DNA of 64,000 nt from NCBI GenBank assembly GCA_040752515.1, contig JBFMGQ010000011.1, positions 34,814-98,813 of the forward strand, given 5' to 3'. The notes under the pieces were generated by a model. It did no database searches and had not been told where the DNA came from. It worked only from the letters and a program-made list of their open reading frames with translations. The position numbers were made by a program, and so were the translations under genes. The DNA is from Tenuifilum sp040752515 (GTDB lineage Bacteria; Bacteroidota; Bacteroidia; Bacteroidales; Tenuifilaceae). Of this stretch, positions 1-8,418 are shown one piece after another; the first letter of the stretch is position 1; the number at the start of each line of letters is the position of its first letter.

Positions 1-423
1 ATTATTTTTCCTATTTCCATTGCTGCAATCCTTTTAGCCCGATGGCTATTCCCTTTGGTTTTTGGGTCCGAATTCCATGATAGCGCCAATGTTTTTATGA
101 TTTACTGTTTACTTGTAATAAGCAGGGTGTTATTCCCACAAACAGTTGCTCAGGGATTTCGCAAAAACATGGCCATTCTATTCATATCTATTATGGAAAT
201 GACCCTAAATATTATCCTAAGCCTTTTACTGGTTAAGCATTTCGGAATAAACGGTGTAGCCAGCGCCACAGTTATTGTTTACATCCTCGAAAAGTTTATG
301 CTTCTGGCATACAACTCCTACTGTCTGAAAATTTCAGCGGTAAAGTATGTGCCGGTAAAAGCATTTTTGGTTTACTCCCTAATATCCCTTTTGGCATTTG
401 CTTTTGCCTGGTTGGCTCTGTAA
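1..423 (+). CDS. Flippase/polysaccharide transporter, C-terminal fragment (cut by window edge)
   Basis: The reading frame is open from the first base and ends at TAA 421-423, so only the last 140 residues are present and the true start lies upstream. The fragment has about four hydrophobic helices separated by short polar loops, including a GINGVASATV motif typical of the C-terminal half of Wzx-type and MATE-like oligosaccharide flippases. Such proteins move lipid-linked sugars across the inner membrane during polysaccharide assembly. A TTG at 55 could be read as a start but is internal to the frame. Family assignment is by general resemblance; the specific substrate cannot be told. Confidence 0.7.
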   Translation: MIFPISIAAILLARWLFPLVFGSEFHDSANVFMIYCLLVISRVLFPQTVAQGFRKNMAILFISIMEMTLNIILSLLLVKHFGINGVASATVIVYILEKFMLLAYNSYCLKISAVKYVPVKAFLVYSLISLLAFAFAWLAL

Positions 424-540
424 ATCAATGTCAAGGATAAAGAGCTTTTCCCGCATAGCGGCGGGATTAAAGGGTAAAGAGTCTTAGGGAGGGTTAGGGT
501 TCAATACTTGTGTACCCTTTGCAGGTAAGGAGTTGGTGTT

Positions 541-561
541 TTCTGACTTCTGACTTCTGAA
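541..561. repeat. Short tandem repeat, three copies of TTCTGAC/A
   Basis: TTCTGAC TTCTGAC TTCTGAA occurs in tandem in the gap between the flippase fragment and the AlkD-like gene. No function is evident. It lies about 65 bases before the chosen start of the next gene. Confidence 0.6.
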
Positions 562-625
562 TTCTTCTCTTTATGCTTTGAAACAGATTTTTTTCAGTGT
601 AATTTTGAGCAAAAATGGTAGGACT

Positions 626-1285
626 ATGACAACGTTGGAAAAGGTATTGGAAATAAAATCGCAAATAATGCATAGGGCTAATGGCGAAGTTGCTGAAAAC
701 ATGAGGCTTGCGGGCATTATTTACAAGGTAAACTATGGTGTTCCAGTCCCTATGCTCAAGGAGTTGGCCAAGCCCTACATTGGCGATCATGAGTTGGCGC
801 TTGAACTTTTTAAAGAAGACATTAGGGAGTGTAAAATTTTGGCAAGTTTAATTGCAGACCCTGAAAAATTGACAGGAGAACAGATAGATGAATGGGCGGC
901 AGAGTTTACCAATCCTGAAATTGTTGAGCAGGTTTGTGGTAACCTGCTTTGGAAATCGGAGTTTGCCCTTTCACGTAGCATTGAATGGTGCTTAAGCAGC
1001 GATGATCTCATGCGCAAGGCAGGCTTGCTTATTATTGCCCGAAAAGCATCCGATACTTCACTAAAAGAAAGTTTGCTGGAACCATACATCGGTATTATTG
1101 AAAATATGGCCGAGGAGATGACCGATTTGACACAATCGGCTGCCCGATTTGCACTGCGTGAGATTGCCAGGCGTAGCCCTTCACTGGCTGCAAAGGTATC
1201 TGAAACTGCCAGTCGTATGACCGAAAGCGAGAATGAATTGGCTGCTTGGGTTGCGAACGAGTTACTTTTTGAATTGGCCGAATAA
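626..1285 (+). CDS. DNA alkylation repair protein, AlkD-like
   Basis: The 219-residue protein is entirely alpha-helical in character and matches the AlkD-like DNA alkylation repair family, which is built from HEAT-like repeats that clamp DNA and release N3- and N7-alkylated bases. Recognisable segments are YGVPVPMLKELAKPY near the N-terminus, then WKSEFALSRSIEW and a final repeat ending ELLFELAE. The frame can be extended to a TTG at 578, but ATG 626 follows a purine-rich GGTAGGA and gives the usual family N-terminus, so I chose it. It appears to be transcribed alone. Some members of this broad family lack glycosylase activity, so the activity is an inference. Confidence 0.75.
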   Translation: MTTLEKVLEIKSQIMHRANGEVAENMRLAGIIYKVNYGVPVPMLKELAKPYIGDHELALELFKEDIRECKILASLIADPEKLTGEQIDEWAAEFTNPEIVEQVCGNLLWKSEFALSRSIEWCLSSDDLMRKAGLLIIARKASDTSLKESLLEPYIGIIENMAEEMTDLTQSAARFALREIARRSPSLAAKVSETASRMTESENELAAWVANELLFELAE

Positions 1286-1298
1286 TCGGTTACTTTTG
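1268..1298 (+). promoter_or_regulatory. Bacteroidota-type promoter for the Bax inhibitor-1 family gene
   Basis: TTTG at 1268-1271 and TACTTTTG at 1291-1298 are separated by 19 bases, matching the known primary-sigma promoter of Bacteroidota (-33 TTTG, -7 TAnnTTTG). The -33 box overlaps the 3' end of the preceding coding region. It lies 52 bases before the ATG at 1351. Confidence 0.65.
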
Positions 1299-1350
1299 TG
1301 TGGCATATTTTTTGACAATTGCGTATTGAATTTTTAAAAACTTCGTTGGT

Positions 1351-2106
1351 ATGAATTTAACTAAATCGTCAAATCCTGCCTTATCCGACAGGATTTTTAC
1401 TAAGGCAGGTTATGCCTCGGGTATTGAGGTAATGACCCTACAGGGAACGCTAAACAAGGCATTGCTCATGCTTGCCTTGGTAGTTTTAGGAGCGGCATAC
1501 ACCTGGCGTATCTTTTTTGAAAGTGTTAATCCCGCATCGGTTGTCCCTTGGATGCTGGTAGGAGGAATAGGTGGATTCATTACATCGCTTGTGGTAATAT
1601 TTGCCCCTAAAACTTCGCCATACACTGCCCCGGTTTACGCCTTGCTCGAGGGTGTATTCCTTGGCGGAATATCGGCTTTCTTTGCATCAAACTATGGTGC
1701 AGGCATTATAATTCAAGCCGTTGGCTTAACCCTGGCTGTTTTCTTTTTAATGCTTTTGGCATACCGTAGTGGAACAATCAGGGCAACCGGCAAGTTCAAA
1801 GTAATGGTTTTGGCCGCCACTGGTGCTATCGCATTAACATACTTCCTTTCGTTTATTCTTAGCTTTTTTGGCATAGGCTTGGGATTTATTCATGGCAGCG
1901 GAACATTTGGTATTATCTTTAGCCTTATTGTGGTTGGCGTTGCTGCGCTAAATATCATTATCGACCTCGATTTTATCGATCGGGCTTCGGCTTCGGGCGC
2001 ACCCAAATTTATGGAGTGGTATGGTGCCTTTGGGTTGATGGTTACCCTAATTTGGCTTTACATCGAAATTCTCAAACTTTTAGCCAAATTGAGCAAGAGG
2101 AATTAA
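1351..2106 (+). CDS. Bax inhibitor-1/YccA family membrane protein
   Basis: This 251-residue inner-membrane protein has a short soluble N-terminus (about 1-35) then seven hydrophobic segments and ends in a lysine-rich tail. Order and content match the Bax inhibitor-1/YccA-like family: LMLALVVLGAAYTW as first helix and a last pair around LIVVGVAALNIIIDLDFID and WYGAFGLMVTLIWLYIEILK, with the conserved acidic residues of the family between the final helices. Family members are proton- or calcium-leak channels, and E. coli YccA modulates FtsH. The role in this organism is unknown. It has its own promoter at 1268-1298. Confidence 0.85.
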   Translation: MNLTKSSNPALSDRIFTKAGYASGIEVMTLQGTLNKALLMLALVVLGAAYTWRIFFESVNPASVVPWMLVGGIGGFITSLVVIFAPKTSPYTAPVYALLEGVFLGGISAFFASNYGAGIIIQAVGLTLAVFFLMLLAYRSGTIRATGKFKVMVLAATGAIALTYFLSFILSFFGIGLGFIHGSGTFGIIFSLIVVGVAALNIIIDLDFIDRASASGAPKFMEWYGAFGLMVTLIWLYIEILKLLAKLSKRN

Positions 2107-2144
2107 AAATCACTTCCAAACCATTCTTTTTTTAGCTGCAATAG

Positions 2145-2175
2145 TTTGATATTTAAATATAAGTTGATAACTTTG
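2145..2175 (+). promoter_or_regulatory. Bacteroidota-type promoter for rpmE2
   Basis: TTTG at 2145-2148 and TAACTTTG at 2168-2175 with a 19-base spacer. It is a near-perfect match to the primary-sigma consensus and lies 45 bases before the ribosomal protein L31 start, fitting a strongly expressed gene. Confidence 0.7.
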
Positions 2176-2219
2176 CAGCCCATTAAACCGAAGTTGGAAG
2201 TAAACAAATTTATAATACA

Positions 2220-2483
2220 ATGAAAAAGGGAATACATCCGGAAAATTACCGTCTGGTGGCATTCAAGGACATGTCGAACGAGCATGTATTTATCACCAAG
2301 TCGGCTGTGAATACCAAGGACACCATTACTATCGATGGCGTTGAGTATCCTTTGGTAAAGGTAGAAATTTCTAACACTTCACATCCATTTTACACCGGTA
2401 AGGTTAAGCTGGTTGACACCGCCGGTCGTGTGGATAAATTCATGAATCGCTACAAAAAGCACATGGATAACAACAAGAAATAA
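2220..2483 (+). CDS. rpmE2: 50S ribosomal protein L31 type B
   Basis: The 87-residue protein begins MKKGIHPENYRLVAFKDMS and contains the SHPFYTGK and AGRVDKFMNRY motifs of ribosomal protein L31. It lacks the paired CxxC zinc ligands of the A type and has the longer B-type layout, so it is the zinc-independent form. L31 sits in the central protuberance of the large subunit. The gene is monocistronic, with a strong promoter at 2145-2175 and a clear terminator at 2504-2535. Confidence 0.95.
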   Translation: MKKGIHPENYRLVAFKDMSNEHVFITKSAVNTKDTITIDGVEYPLVKVEISNTSHPFYTGKVKLVDTAGRVDKFMNRYKKHMDNNKK

Positions 2484-2503
2484 GGTTGTTTAAATAGTTC
2501 AAG

Positions 2504-2535
2504 AAAAGCTCTTAATGGTAAGAGCTTTTTTTGTT
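2504..2535 (+). terminator. Intrinsic terminator after rpmE2
   Basis: AAAAGCTCTTA at 2504-2514 pairs perfectly with TAAGAGCTTTT at 2519-2529 around an ATGG loop, followed by a T-rich tract. It separates rpmE2 from the GlmU-like gene. Confidence 0.85.
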
Positions 2536-2587
2536 TTTTATGCGCCTGTTTTTTTTTGATACCTTTGTTTTACTAAAATCAATTCAT

Positions 2588-3778
2588 ATGATTGATACCA
2601 TAGTTCTTTTCGATGACCAAAGACACGATGATTTGTTGCCTTTGACCTTTACTCGCCCTGTGGCCGAGATTCGTGTGGGTATTCTTACCATTGCCCAAAA
2701 GTGGGCCAGGTCAACAGGATTGCCCATATACTACCTTACCCACGATTACTTGCAGGCCAAATACCCCAATGCCCCCAAGGGCAAACCCGTTTTGCTTATC
2801 AATGGAGGCGTTTGCCCCGATATGGAACTAATCGAAAAGATAAATACCCTCAAGCCCAACGAGGCAATTGTTAAGGGCGAAACACTTATTGCGGCAGTGC
2901 AGTCCAATGCATTAGATACCTTGCCTGTGGCAACTACTTTTGCAAAGGTTTATGAATACCCGGCTAGTATCCTGGAGGTCAAGTATCCGTGGGATATCTT
3001 CCGGAATAATGGCGAAGCATTGATTCGCGATTACCACCTATTAACCCAAGGTCGTGAGTCGGAACCCATATCTAAAACTAACACTATTCTCAATCCTGAG
3101 AATGTTTTCATTGAGAAGGGTGCTCGTGTGGAGTGCGCAATCCTAAATGCCGAGACCGGGCCTATTTACATAGGAAAGGATGCCGAGGTAATGGAGGGTT
3201 CTATGGTGCGAGGTCCATTTGCCCTTTGCGAGCACTCAACCTTAAAAATGGGGGCGAAAATATATGGGCCAACCACCGTGGGGCCCTACTGTAAGGTTGG
3301 TGGCGAGGTTAATAACAGTGTGTTTTTTGCTTTTTCAAACAAGGCCCACGATGGATTTATTGGTAATTCAGTGATTGGTGAGTGGTGCAATCTGGGAGCC
3401 GATACCAATAATTCAAACCTTAAAAATAATTACGCCCCAGTAAAACTCTGGAGTTACCGAAAAAAAGGATTTGTCGACACAGGCTTGCAGTTCTGCGGGC
3501 TAATCATGGGCGATCACTCAAAATGCGGCATTAACACCATGTTTAATACAGGTACCGTGGTTGGCGTAAGTGCCAATATTTTTGGCGATGGATTTCCTCG
3601 CAACTTTATCCCTTGCTTTTCGTGGGGTGGAGCAGCCGGTTTTACAACCTATCAGCCTGAAAAGGCTTTTGAAACCGCAAGAATTATGATGTCGCGTCGC
3701 GAGTTGCCCTTTACCGAAATCGACAAGGATATTCTTTTGAAGGTTTTTGAGTTGACCCAGGAGTACAGGATGTACTAA
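2588..3778 (+). CDS. GlmU-like sugar-phosphate nucleotidyltransferase/acyltransferase
   Basis: The 396-residue protein has an N-terminal region (about 1-190) resembling a nucleotidyltransferase but without the usual GxGTxM loop, and a C-terminal left-handed beta-helix (about 195-370) with hexapeptide-like repeats, for example IYIGKDAEVMEGSMVRG and KIYGPTTVGPYCKVGGEV. This is the GlmU-related family of Bacteroidota, thought to act in UDP-GlcNAc supply for peptidoglycan and lipopolysaccharide. The frame continues upstream to a TTG within the rpmE2 terminator; ATG 2588 gives the family N-terminus (MIDTIVLFDDQRHDDLLP) and follows a -7 box TACCTTTG at 2560-2567. Whether both activities exist is not shown by sequence. 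Confidence 0.8.
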   Translation: MIDTIVLFDDQRHDDLLPLTFTRPVAEIRVGILTIAQKWARSTGLPIYYLTHDYLQAKYPNAPKGKPVLLINGGVCPDMELIEKINTLKPNEAIVKGETLIAAVQSNALDTLPVATTFAKVYEYPASILEVKYPWDIFRNNGEALIRDYHLLTQGRESEPISKTNTILNPENVFIEKGARVECAILNAETGPIYIGKDAEVMEGSMVRGPFALCEHSTLKMGAKIYGPTTVGPYCKVGGEVNNSVFFAFSNKAHDGFIGNSVIGEWCNLGADTNNSNLKNNYAPVKLWSYRKKGFVDTGLQFCGLIMGDHSKCGINTMFNTGTVVGVSANIFGDGFPRNFIPCFSWGGAAGFTTYQPEKAFETARIMMSRRELPFTEIDKDILLKVFELTQEYRMY

Positions 3779-3800
3779 GGATAAAGGGTAAAGGATAAAG
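3777..3800. repeat. Purine-rich imperfect direct repeat (AAGGATAAAGGGTAAAGGATAAAG type)
   Basis: Units AAGGATAAAG and AAAGGGTAAAG alternate right after the GlmU-like stop codon. The same units occur at 433-442 and 468-479 after the flippase fragment, so this is a small dispersed intergenic sequence. No function is evident. Confidence 0.5.
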
Positions 3801-3871
3801 ATTCAGAGTTTAATGGCCTGTACCTCTCTGAGGGGTTCAAGGTTTTAATACCAACAACCATCAACTACTTT

Positions 3872-3887
3872 TTGGCATAGCAATTGC
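3872..3887 (+). promoter_or_regulatory. Candidate sigma-54 promoter upstream of lon
   Basis: TTGGCATAGCAATTGC contains the sigma-54 elements TGGCA and TTGC with the strict GG-N10-GC spacing, which would start transcription near 3899, about 55 bases before the lon ATG. No TAnnTTTG box with a good -33 partner is seen in this gap. The match has nine fixed bases and could be chance; see the finding. Confidence 0.4.
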
Positions 3888-3954
3888 CCCTATAGTAAGC
3901 CGGATTAGTTTTACCGGTAGATGTGCCATAATGACATAAAAGCGAGGTGATAAA

Positions 3955-6411
3955 ATGAAGAAGAAATTTGGATTATCAATACTAAATCAGCAAATGGACG
4001 ATACTAACGACTCAGAAGTGAATTTTATACCCATTTTGGCAGAGGGCGAGGTGCCTGAAGTCAAAAAGGCAGATATACCCGATGTGCTGCCCATAATGGC
4101 ATTGCGTAATACCGTTTTATTTCCTGGTGTTTTGATGCCAATTACCGTAGGGCGCGAGAAGTCGTTGAACCTTATTGCTAGCCTGCCACCCAAAAAGAAA
4201 ATTATTGGTGTGCTCTCGCAGCTCGATGCCCGGATTGAAGACCCCACAGCAGCCGATCTGTTTAAGGTTGGCACCATTGCACAGGTTATAAAGGTGCTTG
4301 AAATGCCCGATGGCAATTCGTCCGTTATACTTCAAGGCCTTTCGCGTTTCCGTGTCGATGAATTTGTTAGCGAAGATCCTTTCTTTTTAGCTCGAATTAG
4401 TGAGTTAGCCGAATTACTGCCTAACGACGAAGATAGGGAATTCGTGGCATTGACCGAATCTATTAGGGATATTACCATTCGAATTATTCACCTGTCGCCA
4501 AACCTGCCCAAGGAGGCCTCGTTTGCCATTAAGAATATCGATAATCCCAAAATGCTTGTCAACTTCATATCGGCTAATGGTGATATTAAAACCGACGAAA
4601 AACAAGCATTGCTTGAGGAGCACGATTTAAAGAAGCGAGCTGAGCAGCTTCTGCGATTACTTACACGCGAACTGCAAATGCTCGAGCTTAAACACGACAT
4701 TCAAAATAAGGTTAAGCACGACCTCGACCAGCAGCAGCGCGAGTTTTTCCTTCAGCAGCAGATGAAAACCATTCAGGATGAGCTTGGAGGTAATCCCATT
4801 GAGCAGGAAATAAACGAATTAAAGGAGCGTGCTAAATCAAAGAAGTGGAGCAAGGAGATTGCCGAGCACTTTGATAAAGAGGTTAACAAGCTTAACCGAA
4901 TGAATCCCATGGCTGGCGAGTACTCGGTTCAGCTGAACTACGTTCAGTTACTACTCGATTTACCATGGAATGAATATACCAACGACAATTTCGACCTGGA
5001 ACATGCCAAAAAAATCCTCGACGAGGATCACTTTGGCCTTGAGCAGGTTAAGGAGCGCATTCTTGAGCACCTTGCTGTACTTAAGCTTAAGGGCGATTTA
5101 AAAGCACCAATTCTTTGCCTATACGGCCCTCCAGGGGTGGGAAAAACATCGCTAGGCAAGTCGGTTGCCAGGGCATTGGGCAGGAAGTATGCCCGTATAT
5201 CGTTGGGCGGTATGCACGACGAGGCTGAAATTCGTGGACATCGTAAAACATACATTGGCGCCATGCCCGGTCGTATTATCCAAAGCTTAAAGAAGGTGAA
5301 ATCGTCGAACCCTGTTATCATACTCGATGAGATTGATAAGGTAGGAAAAGATTTCCATGGCGATCCTGCTTCGGCTTTGCTGGAAGTGCTCGATCCCGAG
5401 CAGAATAGCACTTTTCACGATAACTTTGTGGAGGTGGAGTATGACCTTTCCAAGGTGCTTTTCATTACCACAGCCAATACCATATCAACCATAAATCCTG
5501 CTCTACGCGACCGCATGGAAATGATAGAGGTAAGCGGTTACAGCATGGAGGAGAAGGTTGAAATTGCCAAAAGGCACTTGCTGCCTAACCAGCTTAGGGA
5601 GCATGGCCTAAATGGCGATGCACTGGAATTAACCGATAAGGTTCTGGCTAAGGTTATTCAGGAATATACTCGCGAGAGCGGCGTTCGAAATCTGAACCAG
5701 AAAATTGCTAAACTGGTTCGGTATGCTGCCCGTATGATTGCTTCGGAACAAAAGTATAACCCTAAACTCACAGCTAAGGATATTGAGAAAATCTTAGGAG
5801 TTCCGCGTTATACCAAGGAACTTTATCAGGGCAATGATATTGCCGGTGTGGTTACAGGCTTGGCTTGGACAGAGGTTGGTGGTGAAATACTTTTTGTGGA
5901 AACCAGTCTTAGCCGGGGGAAAGGAAATCTTACCCTCACGGGTAATCTGGGCGAGGTTATGAAGGAGTCGGCCATTCTGGCATTGGAGTATATAAAATCG
6001 CACGCCGAATACCTGGGCATTAAACCCGAGGTTTTTGAGAAGTGGAATGTGCATATCCACGTGCCCGAGGGGGCAATACCTAAGGATGGCCCATCGGCCG
6101 GGATAACCATGGTAACCTCACTTGCCTCTGCATTTACACAACGTAAGGTAAGGGCAAATACTGCCATGACCGGTGAGATAACCCTGAGGGGTAAGGTTTT
6201 GCCAGTGGGAGGTATCAAGGAGAAGATACTTGCTGCTAAACGCGCAAACATTACCGATATTATCCTTTCAGCTGATAACCGCAAGGATGTATCGGAGATT
6301 GATACTGCATACGTTAAAGGGTTAAAGTTTCACTACGTGAGCACCATCAAGGAAGTGATCGATTTCGCCCTGCTAAACGAAAAGGTTGATAATCCCATGA
6401 ATATCGATTAA
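3955..6411 (+). CDS. lon: ATP-dependent protease Lon
   Basis: The 818-residue protein has the complete Lon architecture: N-terminal substrate-binding domain (about 40-245, starting DVLPIMALRNTVLFPG), a helical linker, an AAA+ module with Walker A GPPGVGKT at 391-398 and Walker B VIILDEID, and a C-terminal protease domain with Ser714 in DGPSAG and Lys757 in GGIKEK. The Ser-Lys separation of 43 equals that of E. coli Lon. It degrades misfolded and regulatory proteins in the cytoplasm. The first ~40 residues are an acidic extension. It is monocistronic, preceded by a candidate sigma-54 promoter and followed by a terminator at 6431-6457. Confidence 0.97.
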   Translation: MKKKFGLSILNQQMDDTNDSEVNFIPILAEGEVPEVKKADIPDVLPIMALRNTVLFPGVLMPITVGREKSLNLIASLPPKKKIIGVLSQLDARIEDPTAADLFKVGTIAQVIKVLEMPDGNSSVILQGLSRFRVDEFVSEDPFFLARISELAELLPNDEDREFVALTESIRDITIRIIHLSPNLPKEASFAIKNIDNPKMLVNFISANGDIKTDEKQALLEEHDLKKRAEQLLRLLTRELQMLELKHDIQNKVKHDLDQQQREFFLQQQMKTIQDELGGNPIEQEINELKERAKSKKWSKEIAEHFDKEVNKLNRMNPMAGEYSVQLNYVQLLLDLPWNEYTNDNFDLEHAKKILDEDHFGLEQVKERILEHLAVLKLKGDLKAPILCLYGPPGVGKTSLGKSVARALGRKYARISLGGMHDEAEIRGHRKTYIGAMPGRIIQSLKKVKSSNPVIILDEIDKVGKDFHGDPASALLEVLDPEQNSTFHDNFVEVEYDLSKVLFITTANTISTINPALRDRMEMIEVSGYSMEEKVEIAKRHLLPNQLREHGLNGDALELTDKVLAKVIQEYTRESGVRNLNQKIAKLVRYAARMIASEQKYNPKLTAKDIEKILGVPRYTKELYQGNDIAGVVTGLAWTEVGGEILFVETSLSRGKGNLTLTGNLGEVMKESAILALEYIKSHAEYLGIKPEVFEKWNVHIHVPEGAIPKDGPSAGITMVTSLASAFTQRKVRANTAMTGEITLRGKVLPVGGIKEKILAAKRANITDIILSADNRKDVSEIDTAYVKGLKFHYVSTIKEVIDFALLNEKVDNPMNID

Positions 6412-6430
6412 AAACCGAATGAACAATAGT

Positions 6431-6457
6431 AAAGGCCCTGATTAAAGGGTCTTTTTT
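6431..6457 (+). terminator. Intrinsic terminator after lon
   Basis: A nine-pair stem (one G-T pair) between 6431-6439 and 6446-6454 is followed by a run of T. It lies 20 bases after the lon stop codon. Confidence 0.75.
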
Positions 6458-6531
6458 GTTTTATAGCCATTAAGTCATCAATTTTACCTATAATTGTATG
6501 AAATTTGATGGAGTAAAATAAACCTATTACC

Positions 6532-7002
6532 ATGGAAAAAGTTGCCCTGTTCCCGGGTTCGTTCGATCCCATAACCGTTGGTCACGAATCAATAGTTTAC
6601 CGGTCGCTTTCGCTTTTCGATAAGGTAATTGTTGCCATTGGTTACAACGCCAATAAAAAAGCCTTTTTTAGCATAGAAAAGCGGGTTGCCATGATCAAAA
6701 AGGTGTTTGCCAACGAGCCGAGGGTCGAGGTTATAAGTTACGAAGGGCTTACCGTAGATTTGTGCAATAGGCTTGGTGTTCGGTATATTTTACGTGGGTT
6801 GCGTACCTCGGCCGATTTCGAGTTTGAACGGGCAATAGCGCAGGTGAATAAGCTGATGCATCCCAATATCGAAACCATATTCATGCTTACTGCACCCCAG
6901 CACACCCCTGTTAACTCAACCATTATTCGCGATATCCTCCTGCACAATGGCGATCCCTCGCAGTTTATACCTTCGGCTATCAATATCAACGATTATCTGT
7001 AA
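6532..7002 (+). CDS. coaD: Phosphopantetheine adenylyltransferase
   Basis: The 156-residue protein carries the nucleotidyltransferase signature FPGSFDPITVGH at 7-18, RGLRTSADFEFE in the middle and STIIRD near the C-terminus, all diagnostic of CoaD. It transfers AMP from ATP to 4'-phosphopantetheine in coenzyme A synthesis. The length is normal. The stop codon is three bases before the next ATG (7006), so the two genes are probably one operon, although no functional link is obvious. Confidence 0.96.
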   Translation: MEKVALFPGSFDPITVGHESIVYRSLSLFDKVIVAIGYNANKKAFFSIEKRVAMIKKVFANEPRVEVISYEGLTVDLCNRLGVRYILRGLRTSADFEFERAIAQVNKLMHPNIETIFMLTAPQHTPVNSTIIRDILLHNGDPSQFIPSAININDYL

Positions 7003-7005
7003 GCT

Positions 7006-8418
7006 ATGGCTAAACTTAGGTTTTCACTATTCTTCTTTTTGATTACAGGTATCGGCTTTAAAATTGACGCCCAAGAGGCTGTGGTTTATGGTAAGGCACC
7101 TGAATACAAGGGGGTTGACATCGTTTTTTATACCTATTCCGACTATATTACTGAAACCGAGAACGAGATTGGTCGCTGCAAGGTTGAGCGGGATGGCGAT
7201 TTCACTGCTAAGCTAAAAGTTCTTGAAACCACCTTTGCTTTTGCTCACCTTGGTGTTTACCGGATATACCTGTTTGCAGAGCCCGGGAAAAAGTATGAGT
7301 TAATGCTTCCGCCCCGCGAGGATAAGACCGAAGCCCAGCGACTAAACCCTTTTTTCCGTGAAACCGATTTGCAGGTTGGCATTAAGAATATCGATAGGAG
7401 CGACATCAACTTCCTGATAAACGCCTTCGACTTGCGATTCAACCAGGATTTTGATCAGATTGTTCAGGATGCCTACCGTGGACGGCAGCACAACATCGAC
7501 TCGCTAATCACCAAAATTGAGGAGAAGTTTGCTGGAACTGGCAATCGGTTTTTTGATGCATACCGCGAATACCGATACGGATTGCTCAGGCAAATCACAT
7601 TCATGAAAAAATCGACTGCTACATCAAACGAGTTGTTCTTGAATCGCCCCATTCTTTACCGTAATCCGGCATTCATGGAGTTATTCAACTTGGTTTACGA
7701 CAAGTATTTCCTGTTCTTTTCAAGGACATCACAGGGTAACGCCATTTTTGATGATATTTCGCGTTACAAAAGCCTTAGCAGGCTTAAGCACACGCTCGCT
7801 ACCGATGATGTGCTTAGCAACGATACCCTTATGGAAATGGTTATTCTTAAATCGTTGCACGATGAGTTTTTTAGCGATAACTTCTCACGCTCGGCCTTAC
7901 TAACCATTCTCGATTCCATTTACAGAACCACAACCATTCCCGAACATGTTATAATTGCAGAGAATATAAGGAATAGAATAACCAAACTTTTACCTGGGTT
8001 TGTTCCTGCACCGTTTTCACTTAAGGATGTGAATGGCCGTGAGGTTTCACTCGATCGGTTTAAAGGCAAATACGTTTACCTTAACTTTTGCACAACCACT
8101 AGTTACACCTGTTTAAAGGAGTTTGTTCAGCTTGAAAAAATCAGTAAGCAGTACAAAAAGCATTTGGAGGTGGTAACCATTTCGGCCGACGATAATATCG
8201 AAGACTTAAAGAGTTTCGTGGAAAACAGCAAGTACGATTGGACATTCCTTCACTTTGGGAATAAACCAGAGGTGCTAAGGGATTACGATATTCGTGTATA
8301 TCCAACGTATTTTCTGATAGGCCCTGATAGAAAAATGATTCTATCACCAGCCCCCACGCCCGAGGAGGGTTTTGAGCGTCGTTTTTTCCAATTGTTACGA
8401 AGCAAGGGCGAAATTTAA
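7006..8418 (+). CDS. Exported thioredoxin-fold (TlpA/AhpC-TSA-like) protein with degenerate active site
   Basis: The 470-residue protein starts with a signal peptide (cleavage near DAQEA), has a long helical middle (about 110-330), and ends in a redoxin/TlpA-like domain (about 335-465, PAPFSLKDVNGREVSL to VYPTYFLIGPDRKM). This layout is common for Bacteroidota periplasmic thiol-disulfide proteins. The usual WCxxC is changed: LNFCTTTSYTC aligns so that the first catalytic Cys is Ser366 and only Cys369 remains, while an extra Cys replaces the Trp four residues earlier. Normal reductase activity is therefore doubtful. It follows coaD by three bases and its stop overlaps the stop of the convergent NUDIX gene. 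Confidence 0.8.
   Translation: MAKLRFSLFFFLITGIGFKIDAQEAVVYGKAPEYKGVDIVFYTYSDYITETENEIGRCKVERDGDFTAKLKVLETTFAFAHLGVYRIYLFAEPGKKYELMLPPREDKTEAQRLNPFFRETDLQVGIKNIDRSDINFLINAFDLRFNQDFDQIVQDAYRGRQHNIDSLITKIEEKFAGTGNRFFDAYREYRYGLLRQITFMKKSTATSNELFLNRPILYRNPAFMELFNLVYDKYFLFFSRTSQGNAIFDDISRYKSLSRLKHTLATDDVLSNDTLMEMVILKSLHDEFFSDNFSRSALLTILDSIYRTTTIPEHVIIAENIRNRITKLLPGFVPAPFSLKDVNGREVSLDRFKGKYVYLNFCTTTSYTCLKEFVQLEKISKQYKKHLEVVTISADDNIEDLKSFVENSKYDWTFLHFGNKPEVLRDYDIRVYPTYFLIGPDRKMILSPAPTPEEGFERRFFQLLRSKGEI

Noticed and set aside
449..466. Hairpin TCCCGC/GCGGGA after the flippase fragment as a terminator
   Set aside because: Only six base pairs and no T-run on either side; too weak to call.
578..625. 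TTG-initiated N-terminal extension of the AlkD-like protein
   Set aside because: The added residues are not family-like, and the ATG at 626 gives the normal start.
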